DNA of 15,405 nucleotides from Candidatus Helarchaeota archaeon. Lineage in GTDB: Archaea > Asgardarchaeota > Lokiarchaeia > Helarchaeales > JABXJV01. A program made the position numbers and the translations under genes. The DNA is taken from assembly GCA_013375355.1 (NCBI GenBank), contig JABXJV010000369.1, positions 1 to 15,405 of the forward strand, read 5' to 3'. Of this stretch, positions 6,555-13,728 are shown in pieces. The notes below the pieces were generated by a model that saw nothing but the letters and a program-made list of their open reading frames with translations, did no database searches and was not told the origin of the DNA. The first letter of the stretch is position 1; every line of letters begins with the position of its first letter.

Positions 6555-8099
6555 ATGAGTGAAAAAATGAATGTATTATTTATAATAACAGATCAACAGC
6601 GAGCTGATCATCTTTCTTGCGCAGGAAACCCCATTTTAAAAACTCCTAATATTGATTCTATAGCAAAAAATGGAGTGCGGTTTACAAATTATTTTTGTAC
6701 AAATCCAATGTGTATGCCTAATAGAGCGACACTCTTTACAGGGTTATATCCAAATATGCATGGTGTTAGATGCAATGGAATTAATCTACCTACTGAAGTT
6801 CCAACTATTACTCATACCCTAAGAAAGAAAGGTTACCACACAATATCTATTGGTAAAATACACTTTCAACATTATTCTCCTGTAATCAAGAGAAAAGCAA
6901 AATCTTGGGAAAGTATGGATGATTGGACTAGTGAAAAAAAAGGAAAAAGAGTACGAGAGAATTTTCCTTTACCATATTATGGATTTAATGAAGTGGAGAT
7001 TACTTTAGGTCACGGGGATATCATAACAGGACATTACCAAGATTGGCTAAAGGAAAAAGCACCACAACATAGTAGTTATCTAAAAAAGAGATTAGATCAA
7101 AGATGGATGTTAATGCGTTATTTATATGATGAAACTGAATTACCTGAAGAATATTTTCCAACTTCTTACGTTACTGAAAGGATTATTGCATTTCTTGAAA
7201 GATTCGTTAAAGGAAATTATGATGACAAATCTTTTTTCTTACATTGTTCAATCCCTGACCCACATCATCCTGCTTGTCCTCCAGGAAAATATAAAAATAT
7301 GTACAAACCAGAAGATTTACAACTTCCCCCAAATTTTATTGATATTAATAATTTATCTAATCATAATTTTTTGAGTAACCATATTAAAAAATCAAATCTT
7401 AAAGATCAATCTGGATTGGTCAAGCTATTGGAAATACCCCCAGAAGAAAAAGTGCGTAAATTTATTTCGTATACTTATGGATCTATTGCTTTAATCGATT
7501 ATAATGTTGGAAAAATCTTAACTGCATTAAAGAATCTTGGTTTAGAAAAGAATACCATGGTAATTTTTACAAGTGACCATGGTGATTTAATGGGAGATCA
7601 TGGACTAACCCTAAAAGGACCTGTCCCTTTCAAAGGAGTATTAAATATTCCCTTAATTTGGAAAGTACCTGGATTAACTAAAAACGCAGTTTCATCTTCT
7701 CTCGTTAGTTCAGTTGATATTCCAAAAACAATTCTTAACCTTTTGGGTATTAGAGATAAAATTCTATCAAGAACCTTTCAAGGATTTAATATTACTCCAA
7801 TTCTAAAAGATCCAAATCAAAAAATAAGAGATTGTTGCCTTGTAGAGGAAGATGAAGAGGGAGGTTTTTTAAAAACTAGATTAAGACATTTAATAACGGA
7901 AAATTATAAATTAACGATCTATGAGAACTTTGAAAACTTTGGGGATCTCTATAATCGTGATGATGATCCTAGGGAAATAAATAATTTATGGAATGATGCT
8001 AAATTCAAAGATATACGTGATAATTTATTGAGAAAGATGTTGCACGAATCCCTTAAGATTCAAAGTAGATATCCTGAAACACAGGCTAATATCATTTAA
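6555..8099 (+). CDS. Formylglycine-type sulfatase (arylsulfatase/alkaline phosphatase superfamily)
   Basis: A 514-residue sulfatase, which hydrolyses sulfate (or possibly phosphonate/phosphate) esters. Metal ligands are visible as D13-Q14 in ITDQQRADH near the N-terminus and D341-H342 in TSDHGDLMGDHG. The nucleophile motif is C53-M-P-N-R57 in CMPNRATLFTG, fitting the CxPxR rule for conversion of cysteine to formylglycine, although position four is N rather than the common S or A. K101 and H103 (GKIHF), H237-H238 (DPHHP) and K354 are the usual active-site helpers. There is no signal peptide or lipobox, so the enzyme is probably cytoplasmic. An alternative start is the ATG at 6567, which has AGTGA just upstream. 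It follows E2 by 89 bases on the same strand. No formylglycine-generating enzyme is in the window. Family call is firm; the sulfated substrate is unknown, though a sugar sulfate would fit the neighbours. Confidence 0.9.
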   Translation: MSEKMNVLFIITDQQRADHLSCAGNPILKTPNIDSIAKNGVRFTNYFCTNPMCMPNRATLFTGLYPNMHGVRCNGINLPTEVPTITHTLRKKGYHTISIGKIHFQHYSPVIKRKAKSWESMDDWTSEKKGKRVRENFPLPYYGFNEVEITLGHGDIITGHYQDWLKEKAPQHSSYLKKRLDQRWMLMRYLYDETELPEEYFPTSYVTERIIAFLERFVKGNYDDKSFFLHCSIPDPHHPACPPGKYKNMYKPEDLQLPPNFIDINNLSNHNFLSNHIKKSNLKDQSGLVKLLEIPPEEKVRKFISYTYGSIALIDYNVGKILTALKNLGLEKNTMVIFTSDHGDLMGDHGLTLKGPVPFKGVLNIPLIWKVPGLTKNAVSSSLVSSVDIPKTILNLLGIRDKILSRTFQGFNITPILKDPNQKIRDCCLVEEDEEGGFLKTRLRHLITENYKLTIYENFENFGDLYNRDDDPREINNLWNDAKFKDIRDNLLRKMLHESLKIQSRYPETQANII

Positions 8100-8162
8100 G
8101 TAAATTAAATAAAATATTTCAACTTAAGTAATTTAAAGGTCGGTCAATCTCGGTTTTAAGAT

Positions 8163-8169
8163 AAAAAAA
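8163..8169 (-). terminator. T7 terminator after the minus-strand TPR gene
   Basis: Seven T residues on the minus strand (plus-strand A7) begin five bases after the TPR stop codon. No hairpin is needed for archaeal termination at such tracts. No comparably strong T-run follows the convergent sulfatase gene. Confidence 0.4.
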
Positions 8170-8174
8170 CGTAG

Positions 8175-8882
8175 TCAACCCCAACGATCGGATATTTTGT
8201 ACGGATCAATTTGAGTATTCTCTACTTCTTTCAAGAATTCCCGAAGTTTCTCGATTTCATCTTCAATATATTTCTTCATGTCCTTCTTGAGTTGGTCAAG
8301 GCGACTGTTGACATGATCTGCATCGTGGGGATGATAAATATATGGCAAAGCAGCTCGGAAGGCATTCCATGCTTCTTTTTTTTTGCCATTTCTTTCATGG
8401 AACCACCCAACTTGAAACCATAATCCATAATTGACTTCTTTCGATACATCAAATTTACCAGATTCCAAAAGTTCGAGACCGTCCTTTGCGTCCCGATAGG
8501 CTTTTTTGTAATCCCTCATGAACCAGTAAATCCGACTGCGAGTATTGAGATCGGTGGGATTCTCACCATTAATTCGTAGGGACTCATTTATTGCGTTAAG
8601 AGCCTCCTCTTTTTTCTGTGTTTCAATGAGTGCTTCCGCCATATTTCTCCATGCGGGTCCAAAATCGGGATCAATATCGATGGTCTTTTTAAACCACTCT
8701 ATTGCTACCAGTAAATCTTTATAAGTGAATAATCCCCCAGGGTGCATGTAAGTATCGGCTATAAGGTATGTCGCTTCGAGATTTCGAGGATTTATTTTAA
8801 GGGCTTCTTCAAAGTGATGAATCTTCTCTTTGGGGTCGGAGAGAGCCTTCCCCCGTTCGATCCAATCTTGTTCGTCAGACAT
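8175..8882 (-). CDS. TPR-repeat protein with C-terminal coiled coil
   Basis: A 235-residue TPR protein. Repeats can be placed at about 6-33, 35-72, 76-107, 108-140 and 152-183. The second has an insertion (MHPGGLFTY, about 46-54) between its helices. The repeats end with typical INP/IDP turns at residues 30-32 and 70-72. Residues about 190-222 are highly charged and heptad-like (LDQLKKDMKKYIEDEIEKL), suggesting a coiled coil. There is no signal peptide, membrane segment or enzyme domain. Sampled 60-base lines are 43-45% GC, against 22% in a sampled sulfatase line, so the gene stands out in composition. It stands alone between the convergent sulfatase and the divergent lipoyl synthase. Similar TPR proteins occur widely in archaea and bacteria; role unknown, probably scaffolding. 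Confidence 0.85.
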   Translation of the reverse strand: MSDEQDWIERGKALSDPKEKIHHFEEALKINPRNLEATYLIADTYMHPGGLFTYKDLLVAIEWFKKTIDIDPDFGPAWRNMAEALIETQKKEEALNAINESLRINGENPTDLNTRSRIYWFMRDYKKAYRDAKDGLELLESGKFDVSKEVNYGLWFQVGWFHERNGKKKEAWNAFRAALPYIYHPHDADHVNSRLDQLKKDMKKYIEDEIEKLREFLKEVENTQIDPYKISDRWG

Positions 8883-8911
8883 ATTTTATATTAAGTAACT
8901 TTTATCAAATA

Positions 8912-8935
8912 AATTTTATTTTCAAAAATAAAATT
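8912..8935. repeat. 24-bp A/T palindrome in the TPR-lipA divergent region
   Basis: AATTTTATTTT (8912-8922) and AAAATAAAATT (8925-8935) are perfect 11-bp inverted arms around a 2-base spacer (CA). The element sits midway in the 93-bp gap between the divergent TPR and lipA starts. That is where a shared operator, or TATA elements for both directions, would be expected. The two-base spacer disfavours an RNA hairpin. Low complexity weakens the case. Confidence 0.3.
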
Positions 8936-8975
8936 AAAATTTGAATAATTCCTTATTCACTTTAGAGTTTATATT

Positions 8976-9827
8976 ATGCAAAAACCAGACTGGCTTAAAG
9001 TCAATATTAATCTTAACGAATTCGAAAAGGTATCGAATTTATTAAAAAGATTGAATTTGAACGTTGTATGTTATCATGCTGCTTGTCCTAATATTGGGGA
9101 ATGTTTTGCGAAACATACCGCAACATTCCTAATTCTAGGTGATACTTGCACTCGAAATTGTGCATTTTGTTCAATCAAAAAAGGAGATCCTCTTCCACCA
9201 GATCCTAATGAACCTAAAAATATCGCCCAAGCTGTCAAGGAATTAAAAATTAAACATGCTGTTATTACCTCTGTTACTCGTGACGATCTTCCAGACTTTG
9301 GTGCCTCACAATTTGTAAAAACAATAAAATCAATTCGTAATCTTCAACCAAAGACTACGATTGAAGTTTTAATTCCCGATTTCAATGGTTCGCTTCCGGC
9401 ACTTGAGAGCGTTGTGGGTCAAAAACCTGAATTAATTAATCATAATCTTGAAACCATTCCTCGATTATATTCTGAAATAAGACCCCAAGCAAATTATAAG
9501 ATATCTTTAGATATCCTTAAACAGGTTAAAAGACTAAATTCAAAAATTTATACAAAATCAGGAATAATGGTGGGGCTAGGAGAGACAGAAGAGGAAATTA
9601 TTCATTTAATGAAAGATTTGAGAAAAGTAAATTGTGCCATTTTAACTATTGGACAATATTTACAACCTTCAAAAGAGCAAATTGAAGTTGTTAAATATGT
9701 TAATCCATCTACTTTTCAAAATTTAAAGTCCATTGGGGAATCGCTGGGTTTCTTATACGTTAATTCTGGACCATTTGTAAGAAGTTCGTTTAATGCAGAA
9801 GATATTTCTAATAAAATTATTCAATAA
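8976..9827 (+). CDS. lipA: Lipoyl synthase (radical SAM)
   Basis: A 283-residue lipoyl synthase, which inserts two sulfur atoms into a protein-bound octanoyl chain to make lipoyl groups. The auxiliary [4Fe-4S] cluster motif is C32-x4-C37-x5-C43, in AACPNIGECF. The radical SAM cluster is C58-x3-C62-x2-C65 in CTRNCAFC. The C-terminal RSSF at 269-272 is the counterpart of the RSSY motif, whose serine ligates the auxiliary cluster. NHNLET at 155-160 and GIMVGLGET at 196-204 are also conserved LipA features. It is slightly shorter than bacterial LipA, lacking the usual N-terminal extension. No clear ribosome site precedes the ATG, so a leaderless or short-leader mRNA is possible. It is divergent from the TPR gene and apparently monocistronic. 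Its likely client in this window is lysine 44 of the E2 protein. No LipB, LipM or LplA gene is present here. Confidence 0.95.
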   Translation: MQKPDWLKVNINLNEFEKVSNLLKRLNLNVVCYHAACPNIGECFAKHTATFLILGDTCTRNCAFCSIKKGDPLPPDPNEPKNIAQAVKELKIKHAVITSVTRDDLPDFGASQFVKTIKSIRNLQPKTTIEVLIPDFNGSLPALESVVGQKPELINHNLETIPRLYSEIRPQANYKISLDILKQVKRLNSKIYTKSGIMVGLGETEEEIIHLMKDLRKVNCAILTIGQYLQPSKEQIEVVKYVNPSTFQNLKSIGESLGFLYVNSGPFVRSSFNAEDISNKIIQ

Positions 9828-9842
9828 ATATTTTAAATTTAA

Positions 9843-9851
9843 TTTTTTTTT
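9843..9851 (+). terminator. T9 terminator after lipA
   Basis: Nine consecutive T residues start 16 bases after the lipA stop and are followed by another T-rich tract (CAATTTTAT). This fits hairpin-free archaeal termination and separates lipA from the acd-etf operon. Confidence 0.5.
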
Positions 9852-9903
9852 CAATTTTATATTGCTAGAAATATGATTGCAAATTTGCCAAGATTCTGGA
9901 TTA

Positions 9904-9918
9904 GAAACATTTATATAT
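9904..9918 (+). promoter_or_regulatory. BRE/TATA promoter candidate for the acd-etfB-etfA operon
   Basis: GAAAC (9904-9908), a purine-rich BRE-like element, directly precedes TTTATATAT (9910-9918), a good archaeal TATA box. Initiation about 25 bases further on would give a leader of roughly 50 bases before the ATG at 9992. A perfect 10-bp palindrome GCAAATTTGC (9879-9888) lies just upstream, and CAAGAT/ATCTTG arms (9889-9894, 9922-9927) flank the TATA box. These are possible regulator sites. Confidence 0.5.
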
Positions 9919-9991
9919 CATATCTTGCATTATTGTCCTACAGAAATACTATCTAATTGTATTATGTTAAAAATATCAGGAATTAGAAATT

Positions 9992-11158
9992 ATGAAAGCA
10001 ATTATGGATTTTTCAATAACAGAAAAACAGAAGATGATTCAGAGAGTAACTCGTGAATTTTCAGAAGAATTTATTGCGCCGATAGCAGAAGAAAGTGATA
10101 AAAATTCCCAATTAGACATGAATATATTAAATCTAATGAAAAAAATGAATTTTTTTGGTATTTGTATCCCAAAAGAATATGGAGGAGCAGGTTTACAGGA
10201 CGATACTATAAGTTTTTGTATTATAGTAGAAGAAATTGGGAGGATCGATGCCTCTTATGCCCTTACTCCGGGAGTTCACTGTAGTGTCGTTTCTCGTCCA
10301 ATATTTATTTACGGAACAGAAGAACAGAAAAAGAAATTTTTAATTCCACTCGTAAAAGGGGACAAAATTGGTGCATTTGCCTTGACCGAGGCTAATGCAG
10401 GGTCAGATGTTGCTAGTATCGAAACAAATGCGGTCTTAGATGGTGATGAGTGGGTCTTAAATGGAAATAAAATATTTATAACAAATGGAGGAATTGCCAA
10501 AACTATAATCGTTCTCGCGAAAACTGGTGAAAAAGGTAAAAAAAAGTTCCATACCCTTTTTATTGTGGATACCGATACACCCGGATTTTCTGTGGGTGTA
10601 AAAGAAGATAAACTAGGTGTTCGGGCTTCTAATACTACTGAGCTTGTCTTCCAAGATATGAGAATTCCTCATGAAAATATATTGGGAGAAGTCGGAAATG
10701 GACTAAAAATTGCTCTAGAAATATTAAATTTTGGTCGTATTATTATTTCTGCCCAGTGTGTTGGATTGGGGCAAGGAGCATTAGAATCTGCAATAAAATA
10801 TGCAAATGAGAGAGAACAATTTGGACGAAATATAGGTAGATTTCAAGGGATCCAATGGAAAATCGCAGATATGGGTTGTGCAGTCGAATCTGCAAGATTA
10901 TTAACTCATAAAGCTGCTTTTATGTGTGACAAAGGTATGGATTATAGTTTGATGGCTTCTATGGCAAAATTAGTTTCAAGTGAAGCAGCAATGAAAGTGA
11001 CCCATGATGCTGTTCAAATACATGGTGGTTATGGTTTAATGAAAGCTTATCCTGTAGAAAGATATTTTAGAGATGCCAAAATGGCTGAAATCTATGAGGG
11101 AACATCTGAAATCCAAAGAATGGTTATTGCAAAACATTTATTGAGAAAATTTGTGTAA
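9992..11158 (+). CDS. Acyl-CoA dehydrogenase (FAD-dependent)
   Basis: A 388-residue flavoenzyme of the acyl-CoA dehydrogenase family, which forms or reduces the alpha-beta double bond of acyl-CoA. Signatures are complete: AFALTEANAGSD at 128-139 and the middle-domain flavin/substrate region, LGVRASNTTELVF at 208-220, the FAD/dimer motif REQFGRNIGRFQGIQ at 274-288, and the C-terminal QIHGGYG at 342-348. The catalytic base is E369 in IYEGTSEIQR, the position used by short- and medium-chain enzymes. Residues 5-10 (MDFSIT) resemble the usual N-terminus, so the ATG at 10004 could be the real start. However, CAGGAA lies 9 bases before the ATG at 9992 and favours the longer form. The etfB gene starts 15 bases after the stop, so the ETF is its probable electron partner. 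Chain-length specificity is not clear. Direction of the reaction in vivo is not set by sequence. Confidence 0.95.
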   Translation: MKAIMDFSITEKQKMIQRVTREFSEEFIAPIAEESDKNSQLDMNILNLMKKMNFFGICIPKEYGGAGLQDDTISFCIIVEEIGRIDASYALTPGVHCSVVSRPIFIYGTEEQKKKFLIPLVKGDKIGAFALTEANAGSDVASIETNAVLDGDEWVLNGNKIFITNGGIAKTIIVLAKTGEKGKKKFHTLFIVDTDTPGFSVGVKEDKLGVRASNTTELVFQDMRIPHENILGEVGNGLKIALEILNFGRIIISAQCVGLGQGALESAIKYANEREQFGRNIGRFQGIQWKIADMGCAVESARLLTHKAAFMCDKGMDYSLMASMAKLVSSEAAMKVTHDAVQIHGGYGLMKAYPVERYFRDAKMAEIYEGTSEIQRMVIAKHLLRKFV

Positions 11159-11173
11159 AGAGGTGTGTAAAAA

Positions 11174-11980
11174 ATGAAAGTATTTGTTTGTATTAAACAA
11201 GTTCCTGGAATATCAGATGTAAAAATAAATTCAAAAACTGGAACCTTAATCCGTGATGGTGTCCCAAGTATTATTAATCCTCTTGATAAACATGCCCTTG
11301 AGCTCGCTTTAAAAATCAAGGAAGAAAAAGATGCTGAAGTCATTGCCATTAGTATGGGACCACCACAAGCAGAAGAAGCTTTACGTGAAGCGTTAGCAAC
11401 GGGTAGTGATAGAGCTTTCCTTTTAACTGACAAGAAATTTGCAGGTGCAGATACATTAGCGACCTCTCACACTCTAGCTCTAGCTATTAAAAAAATATTA
11501 GATGATTTTGATAAAGATGAAAAATTTTTAATCATTTGTGGTGCTTGTGCTATTGATGGGGATACCGCACAGGTAGGAGTCGAATTGGCAGAGGAATTAA
11601 ATATACCACAGATAACATACGTCCAAAAAATTCAAATAAATAACAGTAAAATTATTGCAGAAAAAGTTCTACGACCTGAAGAAATCCTTGTATTAGAATC
11701 TAAATTACCCGTATTAATTACTGTTTTAAAAGAATTAAATACTCCTCGTTTTCCAACTATAGCAGGGATTGTGGAGGCATATGAAGAAAAAGAAATAACT
11801 TACTTGGATGCTCAGAGTTTAAAGGCAGATGAGAAAAAAATTGGATTGAACGGCTCACAAACCCAAGTTTGGAAGATTTTTACTCCCCAAAGAAATGGCG
11901 ACCACATTAAATTATCTGGAGATATCGGAGAAATGGTTAAGAATTTATGTCAAAATTTGGTAGAAAGTAAAATTTTATAG
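11174..11980 (+). CDS. etfB: Electron transfer flavoprotein beta subunit
   Basis: A 268-residue ETF small subunit, which with EtfA carries electrons between acyl-CoA dehydrogenase and other carriers. MKVFVCIKQVPG at the N-terminus and LNTPRFPTIAGIVEA at 188-202 are classic EtfB segments. Residues 122-135 read CGACAIDGDTAQVG. The DGDTAQVG form resembles bifurcating-type EtfB, where a second flavin is bound, more than the DDDsnQTG form of classical ETF, where AMP is bound. The proline that usually follows (VGP) is V here. A very strong ribosome site, GAGGTG (11160-11165), lies 8 bases before the ATG. It sits 15 bases after the dehydrogenase and 22 bases before etfA, so the three genes form an operon. 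Confidence 0.95.
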   Translation: MKVFVCIKQVPGISDVKINSKTGTLIRDGVPSIINPLDKHALELALKIKEEKDAEVIAISMGPPQAEEALREALATGSDRAFLLTDKKFAGADTLATSHTLALAIKKILDDFDKDEKFLIICGACAIDGDTAQVGVELAEELNIPQITYVQKIQINNSKIIAEKVLRPEEILVLESKLPVLITVLKELNTPRFPTIAGIVEAYEEKEITYLDAQSLKADEKKIGLNGSQTQVWKIFTPQRNGDHIKLSGDIGEMVKNLCQNLVESKIL

Positions 11981-12002
11981 AATTTTTACAGGAGATTAAA
12001 AA

Positions 12003-13199
12003 ATGGGGATAATAATAGACTTTGAATTATGTACTGGTTGTGGGAATTGTATCTCATTATGTCCCTATGGAGGAATCAAACTAGTTAATGATAAAGCGCA
12101 AATAACAAGTGAGTGTAGCGCATGTGGTTTGTGTGTTGAAGAATGTCCTTCTAAAGCTGTTGTAATAGAAAAAGAAGATTCTCATAAAAAGGTGGATCTT
12201 TCTCGATATAAAGGAGTATGGGTTATCGGTGAACACTATAATAATAAAATCGAAAAAGTGGTTTACGAATTAGTAGGAAAAGGACGAGAACTGGCAGATA
12301 AATTAAAAGTTGACCTAACAGTGGTTTTATTGGGTTCGGAATTAGATGATAAGATAGAAGAATTTGGCGAATATGGTGCAGATGAGATTATTTATATCAA
12401 GTCTTCTATATTAAAAAACTATTATTCGGAGTTATACGTAAAAATCCTAACTGATCTGATAGATGATAATAAACCTGAAATCGTTTTAATGGGAGCAACG
12501 CCAATTGGAAGAGATTTTGCACCACGAATTTCAAAGAGACTAAATGCTGGGCTAACTGCTGATTGCACAGGGTTGGATATAGATCCAGAATGTAAAAATT
12601 TATTACAAACACGTCCAACATTCGGGGGCAATATAATGGCAACGATTAAAACTCCGCACAGCAGGCCCCAAATGAGCACAGTAAGACCCGGTGTATTTAA
12701 GCCCAATAAAAAAACGAAAAGAAGAGTGAGAATTAGAAAGATCTCTTATAATTTCAATCAAAAAGACCTAATTACAAAAATAGTGAAAATCATAAAGAAA
12801 GAGAGAAATATCAGAAATCTTAAGGATGCAGAAATTATTGTAGCTGGTGGAAGAGGGGTTGGTAGTAAAGAAAATTTTAAAATAATAGAAGAATTAGCTG
12901 AAGTTTTAAATGCTGAAGTAGCAGGTTCAAGAGTAGCTGTCGAATTAAACTGGATTAACTCAGACAGACAAGTCGGACAGACAGGGAAAACAGTTTCACC
13001 AAAACTATATATTGCATGTGGTATTTCGGGAGCAAGTCAACATATAGTGGGTATTCAAGGTTCAAAAATCATAGTCGCAATTAATAAAGACTCTAATGCA
13101 TCAATCTTTGATATTGCACATTATGGCATCGTTGGGGACCTTCATAAAGTCATTCCTGCACTGATAAAAGAAATAAAAATAATTAAATCTGAAGAATAG
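12003..13199 (+). CDS. etfA: ETF alpha subunit with N-terminal 2x[4Fe-4S] ferredoxin domain
   Basis: A 398-residue EtfA fused to a bacterial-type ferredoxin. Residues 1-55 hold two full cluster motifs: C10-x2-C13-x2-C16-x3-C20-P and C38-x2-C41-x2-C44-x3-C48-P. The ETF alpha N-terminal domain follows at about 70-250. The C-terminal FAD domain carries VAGGRGVGS (280-288), AGSR (307-310), QVGQTGKTVSPKLYIACGIS (323-342), the QH pair at 346-347, and INKD (360-363) before a short helix. Classical EtfA is about 320 residues; the extra length is the ferredoxin. Such fusions (as in CarE or lactate-dehydrogenase LctC) occur in ETFs that exchange electrons with low-potential carriers, often by flavin-based bifurcation. 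The ribosome site GGAG lies 8 bases before the ATG. It is the last gene of the operon. Family and fusion are certain; actual bifurcation is inferred. Confidence 0.95.
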   Translation: MGIIIDFELCTGCGNCISLCPYGGIKLVNDKAQITSECSACGLCVEECPSKAVVIEKEDSHKKVDLSRYKGVWVIGEHYNNKIEKVVYELVGKGRELADKLKVDLTVVLLGSELDDKIEEFGEYGADEIIYIKSSILKNYYSELYVKILTDLIDDNKPEIVLMGATPIGRDFAPRISKRLNAGLTADCTGLDIDPECKNLLQTRPTFGGNIMATIKTPHSRPQMSTVRPGVFKPNKKTKRRVRIRKISYNFNQKDLITKIVKIIKKERNIRNLKDAEIIVAGGRGVGSKENFKIIEELAEVLNAEVAGSRVAVELNWINSDRQVGQTGKTVSPKLYIACGISGASQHIVGIQGSKIIVAINKDSNASIFDIAHYGIVGDLHKVIPALIKEIKIIKSEE

Positions 13200-13218
13200 A
13201 TTGCAAATTAAGAATAAA

Positions 13219-13249
13219 ATGCGGAAGAAGTTCATTTAATGCGGAAGAC
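13219..13249. repeat. Two direct copies of AATGCGGAAGA, 20 bp apart
   Basis: AATGCGGAAGA occurs at 13219-13229 and again at 13239-13249, spaced exactly 20 bases start to start. The second copy runs straight into TTTTTAAATAAATATAT (13251-13267), a TATA-like tract. The copies are G-rich in an AT-rich gap and lie about two helical turns apart. That suggests paired binding sites for a regulator, or a duplicated BRE. The gap (13200-13354) lies between etfA and the 93-residue gene. Confidence 0.4.
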
Positions 13250-13289
13250 TTTTTAAATAAATATATCTAAACAAATCCATACTTTTATA

Positions 13290-13313
13290 TTAATTTTTTA
13301 TATTAAAAATTAA
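13290..13313. repeat. 9-bp A/T inverted repeat upstream of the small gene
   Basis: TTAATTTTT (13290-13298) and AAAAATTAA (13305-13313) are perfect complements with a 6-base loop. They lie about 40 bases before the 93-residue gene. The element could be a weak hairpin in the leader or merely low-complexity sequence. Confidence 0.2.
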
Positions 13314-13354
13314 AGAGTTCTAATCACAAAATAAAAAAAACTAAAACCATAGAA

Positions 13355-13636
13355 ATGACTAAAATGTCAGACTTCGAAGAAATTAAATTTAATAATTTGC
13401 AAAAAGTAATTGAAAAAGCAAAGCTAATGAACCTTCTATTGATAGACGAGCTATTATTCGAAAAAGCCGAAATTGAAAAACAACCAGTGAATGTCATTTT
13501 TAAAATTAGAAAGGATGAAAATATTTTAGATATTTTCCTCGGTCTTGCAAAGTTCTTTAATACTATTGTAATCCAAAAAGGGTATGTTTTTTATGTTTTA
13601 ACAACAACAGATATCAGTTTCGAGCTTCATTGCTAA
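13355..13636 (+). CDS. Small protein of unknown function (93 residues)
   Basis: I do not recognise this family. The protein is acidic and lysine-rich in its N-terminal half (residues 5-43, mostly predicted helix: FEEIKFNNLQKVIEKAK then LLIDELLFEKAEIE). The second half has alternating hydrophobic stretches that look like beta strands (VNVIFKIR at 45-52; NTIVIQKGYVFYVLT at 69-83). No signal peptide or membrane helix is evident, and the C-terminus ends in Cys. An alternative start is the ATG at 13364 (M4). No ribosome site precedes either ATG. Codon use looks like the flanking AT-rich genes, which supports a real gene. It lies between etfA and the MFS-like gene, each gap being 92-155 bases, so operon membership is unclear. 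Confidence 0.55.
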   Translation: MTKMSDFEEIKFNNLQKVIEKAKLMNLLLIDELLFEKAEIEKQPVNVIFKIRKDENILDIFLGLAKFFNTIVIQKGYVFYVLTTTDISFELHC

Positions 13637-13644
13637 ATAAATCT

Positions 13645-13651
13645 GAGGAGG
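13645..13651 (+). promoter_or_regulatory. GAGGAGG Shine-Dalgarno-like motif without a near start codon
   Basis: GAGGAGG lies nine bases after the stop of the small gene. No ATG, GTG or TTG occurs within 20 bases downstream; the nearest ATG (13698) opens only 18 codons, which overlap the MFS start at 13729. The motif is probably accidental, or part of a leader region. Confidence 0.2.
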
Positions 13652-13728
13652 AAATAGCAAACTAAAAAAAGCAAAAATAAATCTAAAAAGAAAATTTATG
13701 ATTACATTAATCCTATTTTTTATACATT

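Noticed and set aside
11092..11433. Minus-strand open frame of 113 codons across the acd-etfB junction
   Set aside because: It covers two conserved genes antisense and lacks a promoter or ribosome site.
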